This document shows positions 7,451 to 16,680 of a stretch of 64,000 nucleotides of DNA, in pieces. Source of the DNA: Saccharomonospora azurea NA-128. Its GTDB lineage: Bacteria; Actinomycetota; Actinomycetes; Mycobacteriales; Pseudonocardiaceae. Within the stretch, counting starts at the first letter, position 1; each line of letters begins with the position of its first letter. The position numbers were made by a program, and so were the translations under genes. The stretch is taken from assembly GCF_000231055.2 (NCBI RefSeq), contig NZ_CM001466.1, positions 202,954 through 266,953 on the forward strand. Direction: 5' to 3'. Below the pieces are notes generated by a model, which was not told the DNA's origin, did no database searches, and was given only the letters and a program-made list of their open reading frames with translations.

Positions 7451-10400
7451 ATGGCGCGAGGGCAGTGGAAGCAGTGGATCGAGAGCTGGCCGGTCTACCG
7501 GCAGTTCACCGACGGTGATCGCACGGGCCGGGGCGCGGCGGCCAAGAGCAAGGTCAGCGAGTCCCTCCTCGCGCGTACGACCGGCGCCGACAAGGTCGTG
7601 AAGTCGATCTGCCCGTACTGCGCGGTCGGCTGCGGTCAGAACGTGTTCGTCAAGGACGGCAAGGTCACGCACATCGAGGGTGACCCGGACTCGCCCGTCA
7701 GCCGGGGCAAGCTGTGTCCCAAGGGCTCGGCGAGTCTGCAGCTGACCACCGGATCGACGCGGCACTACCAGGTGCTGTACCGCAGGCCGTACGGCACCGA
7801 GTGGGAGAGCCTCGACCTCGACACGGCGATGGACATGATCGCCGACCGGATGCTGGACGCCCGGGAGGCGGGCTGGCAGTCCGAGGTGGATGGTGTGATC
7901 ACCAACCACACGCTGGGCTTCGCCAGTCTGGGCGGTGCCACGCTGGACAACGAGGAGAACTACCTCCTCAAGAAGCTCTACACGGCGTTGGGCGCTATCC
8001 AGGTCGAGAACCAGGCCCGTATTTGACACTCGTCCACGGTTCCCAGTCTGGGAACCTCCTTCGGTCGCGGTGGTGCGACGACCTTCCAGCAGGACCTGGC
8101 CAACGCCGACTGCATCGTCATCCAGGGCTCGAACATGGCCGAGTGCCATCCCGTGGGTTTCCAGTGGGTGATGGAGGCGAAGGCGCGGGGCGCCACGGTG
8201 ATCCACGTCGACCCGCGCTTCACGCGCACCAGTGCGCTGGCGGACCTGCACGTGCCGCTGCGCGCGGGCAGTGACATCGCGTTCCTCGGCGGCATCATCC
8301 GCTACGTCCTGGAGAACGAGCGGTACTTCCAGGACTACATGCTCGCCTACACCAACGCGGCGTCGATCGTCAGCGAGGATTTCGTCGACACCGAGGACCT
8401 CGACGGCCTGTTCTCCGGGTTCGACCGCGAGAAGCGCATGTACGACGTGTCGTCGTGGCAGTACCAGGGTGCGCGGGTGCGCCCGGCGTCGGGGCAGCCC
8501 GACCAGCTCCAGCAGGACCGGAGTGTGTCCGAGGCCGCCAGGGGAGAGGCGCACGGTTCGGGCGGACCGGAGATCGGCTACGAACCCGAGACCGACCCGA
8601 CGCTGACTCATCCGCGCTGCGTCTTCCAGATCCTCAAGCGGCACTTCGCGCGTTACACCCCGGACGTCGTGGAGCAGATCTGCGGTGTGCCCCAGGAGAC
8701 CTTCCTGAAGGTCTGCGAGACGCTCGCCGACAACTCCGGCCGCGACCGCACCAGCGCGTTCGCGTACGCGGTCGGGTGGACGCAGCACACGGTCGGCGTC
8801 CAGTACATCCGCACGGCGGCGATCCTGCAGTTGCTGCTGGGCAACATCGGGCGGCCGGGCGGGGGCATCCTCGCGTTGCGCGGGCACGCCTCCATCCAGG
8901 GCTCGACCGACATCCCGACGTTGTTCAACCTGCTCCCCGGCTACCTGCCGATGCCGCACGCGAGGAGTGACCTCAGCCTCGACACGTTCGTCGAGGCGGA
9001 GAGCGCGCACAAGGGCTATTGGGGCGACCTCCGGTCGTACCTGGTGAGCCTGCTGAAGGCGTGGTGGGGCCCGGCGGCGACGCCCGACAACGACTTCTGC
9101 TTCGACTACCTGCCTCGGTTGACGGGCAGCCACGGCACGTACGAGACGGTGATCGAGCAGATGAAGGGCACCTGCAAGGGCTACCTGCTGCTCGGCGAGA
9201 ACCCGGCGGTCGGGTCCGCCGACGCGAAGGCGCAGCGGATGGGCATGGCCAACCTCGACTGGCTGGTCGTCCGCGACTTCTCGATGATCGAGAGCGCCAC
9301 GTGGTGGAAGGACGGTCCGGAGATCGAGAGTGGGGAGCTGAAGACCACCGACATCGCCACCGAGGTGTTCTTCCTGCCCGCGGCCACCCACACCGAGAAG
9401 GACGGCAGCTTCACCAACACGCAGCGACTGCTGCAGTGGCACTACCAGGCCGTCGAACCGGCGGGGGACGCGCGCAGCGACCTGTGGTTCGCCTACCACC
9501 TCGGCCGCATCATCCGCGAGAAGCTCGCTGGTTCCGAGCGGGAACGGGATCGACCGATCCTCGATCTGACGTGGGACTACCCGACCAAGGGCCCGCACGA
9601 CGAGCCCGAGGCCGAGGCCGTGCTCGCCGAGATCAACGGGTACGACTCGCAGGCCCGGCCGCTGTCGCGTTACCAGGAGTTGGAGCCCGACGGATCGACG
9701 GCGTGCGGCTGCTGGATCTACTGCGGTGTCTACGCCGACGGCGTGAACCAGGCGGCGCGGCGCAAGCCGTCGTCCGAACAGGACTGGGTCGCCGCCGAGT
9801 GGGCTTGGGCCTGGCCGTTGAACCGGCGCATCCTCTACAACCGCGCCTCCGCCGACCCCGATGGCAGGCCGTGGAGCGAGCGCAAGTCCTACGTGTGGTG
9901 GGACGCCGAGCAGGGCCGGTGGACGGGCCACGACGTACCGGACTTCGACGGCACAAAGCCTCCGGACTTCGTCCCGGACCCGGACGCGACCGGGCCCGAC
10001 GCGCTGTCGGGTGTCGACGCGTTCGTGATGCAGTCCGACGGCAAGGCGTGGCTGTACGCGCCCGCCGGACTCACCGACGGGCCGCTGCCCACGCACTACG
10101 AGCCGCAGGAGTCACCGTTTTCGAACCTGCTCTACGGCCAGCAGCGCAACCCGGTGCGGGACGTGCTGCAGCACGAGTACGCCCGCTACCAACCCAGCGG
10201 TGCGCAGCCCGGTTCGGAGGTGTTCCCGTACGTCTCCACGACCTACCGGCTCACCGAACACCACACGGCGGGTGGCATGTCCCGGTGGCAGGCCTACCTG
10301 TCGGAGCTGCAGCCGGAGTTCTTCTGCGAGGTCTCGCCGCAACTCGCGGCCGAGCGCGGGCTGGAGCATCTGGGCTGGGCGACGATCGTCTCGGCTCGGG

Positions 10401-10699
10401 CCGCCATCGAGGCGCGTGTGCTCGTCACCGAGCGCATGTCCCCGTTGCGGATCCAGGGCCGGACACTGCACCAGATCGGGTTGCCGTACCACTGGGGTCC
10501 GAACGGCATCTCCACCGGCGACGCGGCCAACGAGCTGGCGGGCATGGCACTCGACTCCAACGTGCACATCCAGGAGGTGAAGGCGCTGGCCTGCGACATC
10601 CGGCCGGGACGGCGGCCGCGAGGACCGGCCCGTGTGGCGCTGGTCGAGGAGTACCGCCGGCGCGCGGGGATCACGGACGAGACGGGGACCGAGGTGTGA
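7451..10699 (+). CDS. fdhA: Formate dehydrogenase catalytic subunit, selenocysteine-containing (TGA 8024-8026 read as Sec)
   Basis: 1082-residue molybdo/tungsto-bis-MGD enzyme oxidising formate to CO2. The [4Fe-4S] cysteines are at 54, 57, 61 and 89 (CPYCAVGC...CPKG). The frame is interrupted once, by TGA 8024-8026, in NQARI-U-HSSTVPSLGTSFGRG: exactly where formate dehydrogenases carry Sec (or Cys) followed by His. The frame continues without further stops to 10699. A hairpin 11 nt after the TGA is the SECIS candidate, and selB is encoded nearby. There is no twin-arginine signal, so the subunit should stay in the cytoplasm. fdhB follows after 1 nt. Annotation pipelines may split this gene into 191- and about 854-residue pieces. 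Confidence 0.95.
8024..8056 (+). promoter_or_regulatory. Bacterial SECIS element (UGA plus downstream hairpin)
   Basis: UGA at 8024-8026 is followed by a perfect stem GGTTCCCA / TGGGAACC (8038-8056) with the apical AGTCT region. The first codons after UGA (CAC...) and the apical sequence sit at the same distance as in the E. coli fdhF SECIS as I recall it, whose loop is AGGUCU. This is the RNA bound by the SelB winged-helix domain during decoding. Confidence 0.88.
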
Positions 10700-10700
10700 C

Positions 10701-11630
10701 ATGAGCAGTGCCGCGACCGAACCGGCCGGCCGGACCGGCTACGTCGACCACCCGCCCCGCATGGGCTTCTTCACCGACACGACGGTGTGCATCGGGTGCA
10801 AGGCCTGCGAGGTGGCGTGCAAGGAATGGAACGCCGTGCCCGACGACGGCCAGGAGCTCACGGGCATGTCGTACGACAACACCGTCGGGCTCGGTGCCAA
10901 CACCTGGCGGCACGTGGCGTTCATCGAGCAACGCAAGCCGCTCGGCGTGGCCCAGACCGACCTGCATGCCGACACCGACGTGCTCGCACTGGCCGAGCAG
11001 GGGTCGGGCACCCCGCCGACGGAGGCCGGCATGACCCCGACCGCCCCCGGCATGGAGGGCGAGTTCCGCTGGCTCATGGCCTCGGACGTCTGCAAGCACT
11101 GCACGGAGGCCGCGTGCCTGGACGTGTGTCCCACCGGGGCGCTGTTCCGCACCGAGTTCAGCACGGTCGTGGTGCAGGAGGACATCTGCAACGGGTGCGG
11201 CTACTGCATCCCCGCCTGCCCGTTCGGGGTGATCGACCAGCGCAAGGGCGACGGCAGGGCCTGGAAGTGCACGCTCTGCTACGACCGGCTGGGCAACGGA
11301 CTCGAACCCGCCTGCGCCAAGGCCTGCCCCACCGACTCGATCCAGTTCGGGCCCCTGGACGAACTGCGCGAGCGGGCGGCCCGCCGCGTGGGGCAGCTCC
11401 ACGACGCCGGGATCTCGGACGCACGCCTGTACGGCGCCGACCCCGACGACGGTGTCGGCGGTGACGGGGCGTTCTTCCTGCTGCTGGACGAGCCCGAGGT
11501 GTACGGCCTGCCGCCGGACCCCGTCGTCACCACGCGCGACCTGCCGCGGATGTGGCGGCACGTCGGGTCGGCGGCGGCGACGCTGATCGCGGGTGCCGTG
11601 GCGGCCTTCCTCGGCGGACGAAGGGGTTGA
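10701..11630 (+). CDS. fdhB: Formate dehydrogenase iron-sulfur subunit
   Basis: 309-residue electron-transfer subunit with four cysteine groups for [4Fe-4S] clusters: CIGCKACEVAC (30-40), CKHCTEAACLDVCP (about 132-145), CNGCGYCIPACP (about 164-175) and CTLCYDR...CAKACP (about 192-212). It passes electrons from FdhA to the membrane subunit. The last 25 residues are hydrophobic (AAATLIAGAVAAFLGG), a single membrane anchor as in FdnH/HybA-type subunits. ATG 10701 is 1 nt after the fdhA stop, with GAGGTG just upstream. NrfD follows after 4 nt. Confidence 0.94.
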   Translation: MSSAATEPAGRTGYVDHPPRMGFFTDTTVCIGCKACEVACKEWNAVPDDGQELTGMSYDNTVGLGANTWRHVAFIEQRKPLGVAQTDLHADTDVLALAEQGSGTPPTEAGMTPTAPGMEGEFRWLMASDVCKHCTEAACLDVCPTGALFRTEFSTVVVQEDICNGCGYCIPACPFGVIDQRKGDGRAWKCTLCYDRLGNGLEPACAKACPTDSIQFGPLDELRERAARRVGQLHDAGISDARLYGADPDDGVGGDGAFFLLLDEPEVYGLPPDPVVTTRDLPRMWRHVGSAAATLIAGAVAAFLGGRRG

Positions 11631-11634
11631 CGAG

Positions 11635-12759
11635 ATGAGCGACGGCAGCAGTGTCGGCGGTGACGGACACGCCGACGGCCAGGCCGACGGACACGGCGCT
11701 GTGACGGCGCGTCCGGGTCGGGAGGCCATCACCGGCGCGCCGGGCCGGGTGTCCGGACGGCGGCGCAGGCGGGGACGCGGCGAACAGGCCATGGTCCCCG
11801 AGGCGGAGTTCACCTCCTACTACGGCAAGCCGGTGCTCAACGGTCCGGTGTGGAAGGTCCCGGACGTGCCCGCCTACCTGTTTCTCGGCGGCCTCGCCGG
11901 TGGGGCGTCGCTGCTCGCGGCGGGGTCGCAGGCCACCGGCCGCGGCCAGCTGGCCACGGTCACGAAGGTCGGGGCGCTCGGAGCGATCGGGGCGTCGGTC
12001 GTGGCGCTCGTGCACGACCTCGGACGACCCGCGCGGTTCGTCAACATGTTGCGGGTCATGAAGCCCACCTCCCCGATGAGCATGGGTTCCTGGCTGCTGT
12101 CCGTGTACGGCCCGATGGCGGGCATCGCCGCCGCGTCGGACGTCACGGGCCTCGTGCCGAGGATCGGCACGGCGGCGACGGTGGGTGCGGCGGTGACGGG
12201 TCCCGGCATCGCGTCGTACACGGCGGCGCTCGTGGCGGACACGGCCGTGCCCGCGTGGCACGACGCGCACCGCGAACTGCCGTACGTCTTCGTCGGGTCG
12301 GGGGCCGTGGCCGCCGGAGGGCTCGGTGTGCTTGCCGCCCGACGTCGCGCCGACCTGGCCCCCTCGCGCAACTTCGCCCTGTTCGGGACCGCGCTTGAGC
12401 TCGCGGCCTCGCGGCTGCTGGAGCGCAGGCTCGGGATGGTCGCCGAGCCGTACCAGCGGGGTCGGTCGGGAGTGTTGGTCCGCGCCGGAGAGGCGCTGGC
12501 CGTCGCGGGTACGGCAGGCGCCTTCGTGAGCCATCGCAGCAAGGTGGTGCGTGCTCTGTCCGGAACAGCCCTGCTCGTGGGGTCGGCGATGACGAAGTGG
12601 GGCGTGTTCGAGGCGGGCCGGGTGTCGGCGGCCGACCCGAAGTACACGGTGGTGCCGCAACGCGAGCGCCTGCGCAAGCGGCAGGAGGAGGCAGCCCGCG
12701 CGGAGAAGGCCGGCGAGAAGGCCGGAGAGAAGACCGGAGCCCCCACCGCCGATCGGTGA
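11635..12759 (+). CDS. nrfD: NrfD/PsrC-type membrane subunit of formate dehydrogenase
   Basis: 374-residue polytopic membrane protein of the NrfD/PsrC family, which exchanges electrons with the quinone pool. After a long hydrophilic N-terminus (about 75 residues) the family motif VPAYLFLGGLAGGASLLAAG starts the first membrane helix, and HDLGRPARFVNMLRVMKPTSPMSMGSW is the conserved quinone-site loop. Several further hydrophobic helices follow; the C-terminus is a Lys/Glu-rich tail. It replaces the cytochrome b subunit of E. coli FdnI. The stop overlaps the GTG of the Nudix gene (GTGA), so the operon continues. Confidence 0.9.
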   Translation: MSDGSSVGGDGHADGQADGHGAVTARPGREAITGAPGRVSGRRRRRGRGEQAMVPEAEFTSYYGKPVLNGPVWKVPDVPAYLFLGGLAGGASLLAAGSQATGRGQLATVTKVGALGAIGASVVALVHDLGRPARFVNMLRVMKPTSPMSMGSWLLSVYGPMAGIAAASDVTGLVPRIGTAATVGAAVTGPGIASYTAALVADTAVPAWHDAHRELPYVFVGSGAVAAGGLGVLAARRRADLAPSRNFALFGTALELAASRLLERRLGMVAEPYQRGRSGVLVRAGEALAVAGTAGAFVSHRSKVVRALSGTALLVGSAMTKWGVFEAGRVSAADPKYTVVPQRERLRKRQEEAARAEKAGEKAGEKTGAPTADR

Positions 12760-13229
12760 GCGCGCGGACCGCCCGGCGCAGCGCCGGCATCGTCCTCTAC
12801 CGCGTCGTGTCGGGAGCGCCGCAGGTGCTGCTCGGCCACATGGGCGGGCCGTTCTGGGCGCGCCGGGACGCCGGGGCGTGGACGATCCCGAAAGGCGAGT
12901 ACGACCCCGGCGAGACTCCCGAGGCCGCGGCGCGCCGGGAGTTCGGCGAGGAGCTCGGGGTGCCGCCTCCCGAGGGTGGTCTCGTGCCGCTCGGTGAGGT
13001 GCGCCAGTCCGGCGGGAAGATCGTGACCGCGTTCGCGTTGCACGGCGACCTCGACCTCGACGCGGTCGTGCCGGGCACCTTCGCGCTGGAATGGCCGAAG
13101 GGATCAGGCATCGTGCGGGAGTATCCGGAACTCGATCGCGTCGACTGGTTCGACCTCGATCGGGCGAGGGACGCGGTCGTGGTCGCACAGAGAGTGTTCC
13201 TCGACCGGCTCGAAGAACGGCTCGCCTGA
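12756..13229 (+). CDS. Nudix hydrolase
   Basis: 157-residue Nudix protein with a textbook Nudix box at residues 47-69 (GEYDPGE...REFGEELGV), the Mg-binding loop that hydrolyses nucleoside diphosphates linked to another group. The N-terminus SAGIVLYRV...GHMGGPFW resembles the small stand-alone NTP/dinucleotide hydrolases. GTG 12756 overlaps the nrfD stop by 4 nt, so it is translationally coupled to the formate dehydrogenase operon; whether it has any role there is unknown. Confidence 0.88.
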   Translation: MSARTARRSAGIVLYRVVSGAPQVLLGHMGGPFWARRDAGAWTIPKGEYDPGETPEAAARREFGEELGVPPPEGGLVPLGEVRQSGGKIVTAFALHGDLDLDAVVPGTFALEWPKGSGIVREYPELDRVDWFDLDRARDAVVVAQRVFLDRLEERLA

Positions 13230-13381
13230 CCGGATTCCGCTCGGGCGAGTGTCCATCGTGGTGTCCCGGTACACCCACTCGACGGCTGCCCCGGCGGCCG
13301 TGATCTCGGGTGATTCCGAGTGTTGCGAACCAACTTCCTCGCTGCCGTTTGCCGCCCCCTGACCGGGGTACGTTCGGCACC

Positions 13382-13696
13382 ATGAGCATCGCGCCGCAGA
13401 CCTCCTCGGTGGGCACAGGTTCAACCCACGTTGTGGGGGAACCGGCTCATGCGATCGTGTTCGCCGACGGCACGACCGTGGAGATCCTCTCGTCCTATCC
13501 GGTACGCCCGGACGCCGATCTCCACAGCCTGGCACGGGCGGTCGAGTTCGCCTGTGCCCACTGCCGCGAACACTGCGAGGCGACACTCGTGGCTGTTCGC
13601 GACGACTGCCTGCTGTGCCCGGGCTGCTATGCGGCGCTCGACGTCGTCCAGGCGGCACCGGCGACCGAGATCCCGGACGCGCGCAGTGCGGCCTGA
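13382..13696 (+). CDS. Cysteine-rich small protein of unknown function
   Basis: 104-residue protein. The C-terminal half contains CAHCREHC (about 58-65) and CLLCPGC (about 75-81), two close cysteine sets that could bind a zinc ion; no named family is recognised. The N-terminal half is a short beta-rich stretch. It begins with ATG 8 nt after TACGTT, a plausible -10, and has no Shine-Dalgarno, so the mRNA may be leaderless. A strong 12-bp hairpin follows the gene. Confidence 0.65.
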   Translation: MSIAPQTSSVGTGSTHVVGEPAHAIVFADGTTVEILSSYPVRPDADLHSLARAVEFACAHCREHCEATLVAVRDDCLLCPGCYAALDVVQAAPATEIPDARSAA

Positions 13697-13817
13697 CCGG
13701 TCCGGGACGTCGGCGGGCCCTTCGACTCTCCCCGCGGTGGCCTCGGCGGGGCAAGCTGACAGGAATCCCCCGTCGCGCCGCGGGGCGGGGGAGTCGAGGT
13801 CCGGTGTCCGCGGCAGG

Positions 13818-13853
13818 GGGCCGGTCCGCTGCGGGGAGTCGGCGGACCGGCCC
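13818..13853 (+). terminator. Hairpin terminator after the Cys-rich gene
   Basis: GGGCCGGTCCGC (13818-13829) pairs perfectly with 13842-13853 around a 12-nt loop. There is no T tract, as is common for hairpin terminators in G+C-rich actinomycetes. Confidence 0.55.
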
Positions 13854-13892
13854 GTCCACTGCACTGTCACCACGACGGCGTGAGGAGAGCAG

Positions 13893-14429
13893 GTGCGACG
13901 GACGAGGATGGCGTGGGGACGTTCGGCCGCCGTCGGCGTGGTGGCCGGGGTGGCCGGAGTCGCCGCCATGACGCTCGCCGAGAAACTGGAGCAGCGGATC
14001 ACGGGACGTCCCGACTCCTACGTTCCCGCCCGCACCCTCGAACGACTGCTGGGACTCGCCCACGCGCGTGGGGGACGGGCGTGGCGCCGCAATCTCGCCA
14101 TGCACGTGGGCCAGGGGAGCCTGCTCGGCGCGCTCCGTGGGGTGATGGCCGGAGCCGGGCTGCGCGGTCCGTGGTCGTCCCTGCTGTTCTACGCGGTGCG
14201 CCTGACCAACGACCAGACCTTCGAGAACGCCACGGGCGTCGGTGCGCCGCCGTGGACGTGGCCTCGGGACGAGCTCGTCGTGGACCTCGCGCACAAGGCG
14301 GTCTACGCCTTCGCCACCGGTCTGGTGGCCGACACCCTCGCGAACCGGTGGGGCCCCGGGCCGGGCCAGCTGCACGCCCGACTGGGGCTGGGGCGCCGAC
14401 CCGACGTCGGCCCTCTGCCCCGGGAGTAG
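13893..14429 (+). CDS. Membrane-associated protein of unknown function
   Basis: 178-residue protein with an N-terminal hydrophobic helix (VGVVAGVAGVAAMTLAEKLEQ), a weaker hydrophobic segment near VMAGAGLRGPWSSLLFYAVR and a third near AVYAFATGLVADTLANR. A glycine-rich first helix followed by AEKLEQ is seen in actinobacterial proteins of unknown role. GTG 13893 has AGGAGA upstream. The metallo-hydrolase gene begins 2 nt after the stop, so the two are an operon. Confidence 0.75.
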   Translation: MRRTRMAWGRSAAVGVVAGVAGVAAMTLAEKLEQRITGRPDSYVPARTLERLLGLAHARGGRAWRRNLAMHVGQGSLLGALRGVMAGAGLRGPWSSLLFYAVRLTNDQTFENATGVGAPPWTWPRDELVVDLAHKAVYAFATGLVADTLANRWGPGPGQLHARLGLGRRPDVGPLPRE

Positions 14430-14431
14430 AC

Positions 14432-15247
14432 ATGTCGCTCGATCCGGCTCCCGACACGCTCACCTTCATCGGCACGGCGACGACCCTGCTTCGCCTCGGG
14501 CCGTTCACCCTGCTGACCGACCCGAACTTCCTGCACCGGGGCCAGTGGGTGCACATCGGACACGGTGTGCGCACGCGGCGTCGCACCGAACCCGCGGCAC
14601 AACCGTCGGACCTGCCGGACCTCGACGCCGTGGTGTTGTCGCACCTGCACGGCGACCACTTCGACACCACCGCCCGACGCGAGCTCGACCGCGACGTGCC
14701 GATCCTGACGACCCACCACGCCGCCCGCAGACTGGGCCGGAGCGGGTTCACGTCCACCGCGCCGCTGCGCACGTGGAACACCGAGGTCCTGAAGAAGGGC
14801 GAGGCGACGGTGACCGTCACCGCCGTGCCCGCGCGGCATTCCGGCACCGTGCTCGATCACCTGGTGTTGCCGCCGGTGATGGGCAGCGTGCTGGAGTACC
14901 GCCCCACCCCGACGTCCTCGCCGCTGCGGATCTACCTCAGCGGCGACACACTGCCGCACCGGCAGCTGCGGCCGATCGCCGAGCGGTTTCCCTCCCTGGA
15001 CCTCGCGGTGATGCACCTCGGCGGCACCCGCGTCCTCGGCCTGTGGTTGTCGATGAACGACCGGCACGGCGCCGATCTGCTGGAGTTGCTCGAACCCGCC
15101 GAGGCCGTGCCCGTCCACCACGACGACTATGGCCTCTTCACCTCGCCGGTGTCGAACTTCCTCGTCGAGGTGGCCGAACGCCGGCTGCCGACGCAGGTCC
15201 GCCTGCTGCGTCGCGGGGAGAGCCTCTCCTTGAGGACCGAACGCTGA
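14432..15247 (+). CDS. MBL-fold metallo-hydrolase (UlaG/NAPE-PLD-like)
   Basis: 271-residue metallo-beta-lactamase-fold hydrolase. Zinc ligands are visible in SHLHGDHFD (about residues 69-77), in ARHSG (about 136-139) and in the SGDT motif (about 170-173), with a final HHDDYG near 231. Proteins of this UlaG-like branch act on lactones, phosphodiesters or cyclic nucleotides; the substrate here is unknown. ATG 14432 follows the membrane protein gene by 2 nt. It ends 9 nt from the convergent lipase-like gene. Confidence 0.87.
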   Translation: MSLDPAPDTLTFIGTATTLLRLGPFTLLTDPNFLHRGQWVHIGHGVRTRRRTEPAAQPSDLPDLDAVVLSHLHGDHFDTTARRELDRDVPILTTHHAARRLGRSGFTSTAPLRTWNTEVLKKGEATVTVTAVPARHSGTVLDHLVLPPVMGSVLEYRPTPTSSPLRIYLSGDTLPHRQLRPIAERFPSLDLAVMHLGGTRVLGLWLSMNDRHGADLLELLEPAEAVPVHHDDYGLFTSPVSNFLVEVAERRLPTQVRLLRRGESLSLRTER

Positions 15248-15256
15248 CGCCGTTGG

Positions 15257-16033
15257 TCAGCGGAGGGAGTGCGGGGTGGGTCTCGGGTCGGCGCTCCACC
15301 GCGTGAGCAGCTCGTCGAGGACGACGTAGACGTCGGGGTCGAGGCCCATGCCCGTGTGCGTGCTGTGCACCTCGACGCAGTCGGCGTACGGGTCCTGACA
15401 GAGAGTCCACGGCACCACCGTGTCGCGGCGGGAGAACACCGACACCGCCGGCACGCGCCGGGGCAGCGGTGTGCGCAGCAGTGCCCGGTTCGTGCGGTAG
15501 CAGTCGCCGTCGAGGCAGTCGGCGTCGAGGAGTCCGGGAACGCCCCACGCCGACGCCCGCACCAGAGTGCGTGCGAACTCCACTCCGCGGGCGTGGACGC
15601 CGAGCGGGTCGAGTACGGGCGCGGCGAGCATCACCAGCCCGCGCACCAGGTCCGGGCGGCGGACGGTCGCGATCCTGGCGAGCCAGCCGCCCCGGCTCTG
15701 CCCGACGACGATCACCCGGCGACCGGTGACTTGGGCCAGCTCGTCCACGCGTCGTTCGATGCGCTGCACGAGTGAGGCCGTGCACCCCAGGTTCAGCCCG
15801 GTGCGGGTGCCGCGCGGTCGGTATCCGCGGGCCGCCAACCAGGCGCGCAGGGGCCGCAGGCTCCAGTCACCGAATCCGAAACCGGGAACGAGCAGGACCC
15901 CCTGCCCGGCTCCGTCGTCGGGCCGGCGCGCTCGCCACACCGGGTGCCGCACGAGACGCGGAATCATTCGCGCCGTCACGACGAGCACCGCTTCCTGCGA
16001 GGACCACATGCGGGTCCATACCCGCTGACTCAC
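15257..16033 (-). CDS. Alpha/beta hydrolase (lipase-like)
   Basis: 258-residue alpha/beta hydrolase. LLVPGFGFGDWS (about residues 46-57) is the oxyanion strand, GQSRGGW (about 112-118) the nucleophile elbow with Ser, and SRRDTVVPW and HTGMG near the C-terminus contain the probable Asp and His. It resembles esterases/triacylglycerol lipases such as Proteus-type LipA. GTG 16033 lacks a good ribosome site; ATG 16009 is an alternative. A hydrophobic start (QEAVLVVTARMIPRL) might attach it to the membrane. Confidence 0.82.
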   Translation of the reverse strand: MSQRVWTRMWSSQEAVLVVTARMIPRLVRHPVWRARRPDDGAGQGVLLVPGFGFGDWSLRPLRAWLAARGYRPRGTRTGLNLGCTASLVQRIERRVDELAQVTGRRVIVVGQSRGGWLARIATVRRPDLVRGLVMLAAPVLDPLGVHARGVEFARTLVRASAWGVPGLLDADCLDGDCYRTNRALLRTPLPRRVPAVSVFSRRDTVVPWTLCQDPYADCVEVHSTHTGMGLDPDVYVVLDELLTRWSADPRPTPHSLR

Positions 16034-16055
16034 CGGCTACGCGCGCGGCGAGGGG

Positions 16056-16601
16056 TCAGCTCAGCCGGAACCGCAGGGTCGTGATCGCGCCCGAGACCGT
16101 CACGGCGGGACGACCGAGCTGCACCGGTGCCACGCCGGTGGCGTCGAACAGCCGCACCCCACCGCCGAGCAGCACGGGCACCACGTGCACCAGGAGCTCG
16201 TCGACGAGCCCGCGCTCGACGCACTGCCGGGCGACGTCCGCGCCGAGCACGAGCAGGTCGCGTCCCCCGGCCGCCGCGAGCGCCGTGTCCACAGCCGTGT
16301 CGATGCCGCCGGACAGGAACTCGATCGACGGATCCCGCTCGTCGTCCGGAGGCCGGTGGGTGAGCACGAACTGGCGGCCGCGCCAGGCCCCGCCGAACGC
16401 CTCACGGGCCTCCGGACGCTGTCCCGGTCTGCGGCCCACGTCGTAGGTACCTCGACCGCACAGGATCGCTCCGGTCCGCTCGATCACCTCCTCGGCCTCG
16501 GTGATCGGGTCGGGGTAGGCGAACGCCCAGTCCATCGCGTGGTCGGGGCCGGCGACGAAGCCGTCGACCGACAGCGTGGTGTGCCAGCGCACGATGCCCA
16601 T
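16056..16601 (-). CDS. Dihydrofolate reductase-like (RibD C-terminal family) protein
   Basis: 181-residue protein of the RibD-C/DHFR-like superfamily, NADPH-dependent reductases. Visible: N-terminal TTLSVDGFVAGPDHAMDW, the ILCGRGTYD segment and the nucleotide-binding LLVLGADVARQCVERGLVDELLVHVVPVLLGGG block. It is the stand-alone form (YyaP/YwjB-like) without a deaminase domain; substrate unknown. The ATG has AAGGAG 7 nt upstream. Separated from the msiK-type gene upstream by a hairpin terminator. Confidence 0.87.
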   Translation of the reverse strand: MGIVRWHTTLSVDGFVAGPDHAMDWAFAYPDPITEAEEVIERTGAILCGRGTYDVGRRPGQRPEAREAFGGAWRGRQFVLTHRPPDDERDPSIEFLSGGIDTAVDTALAAAGGRDLLVLGADVARQCVERGLVDELLVHVVPVLLGGGVRLFDATGVAPVQLGRPAVTVSGAITTLRFRLS

Positions 16602-16638
16602 GTCGCACTCCTTCGGTAGGGGGTGCGAGGGTGGACAA

Positions 16639-16667
16639 CCCGACGCGACGGGATTCATCGCGTCGGG
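16639..16667 (-). terminator. Hairpin terminator after the sugar ABC ATPase gene
   Basis: CCCGACGCGA (16639-16648) pairs perfectly with 16658-16667, loop 9 nt, located just after the msiK stop on the minus strand. No T tract. Confidence 0.6.
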
Positions 16668-16680
16668 TCCGGCGCGACGA

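Noticed and set aside
7412-10096. 894-codon minus-strand frame
   Set aside because: Antisense to fdhA; Arg/Val/Gly/His-rich shadow caused by G+C bias, with no ribosome site or domain.
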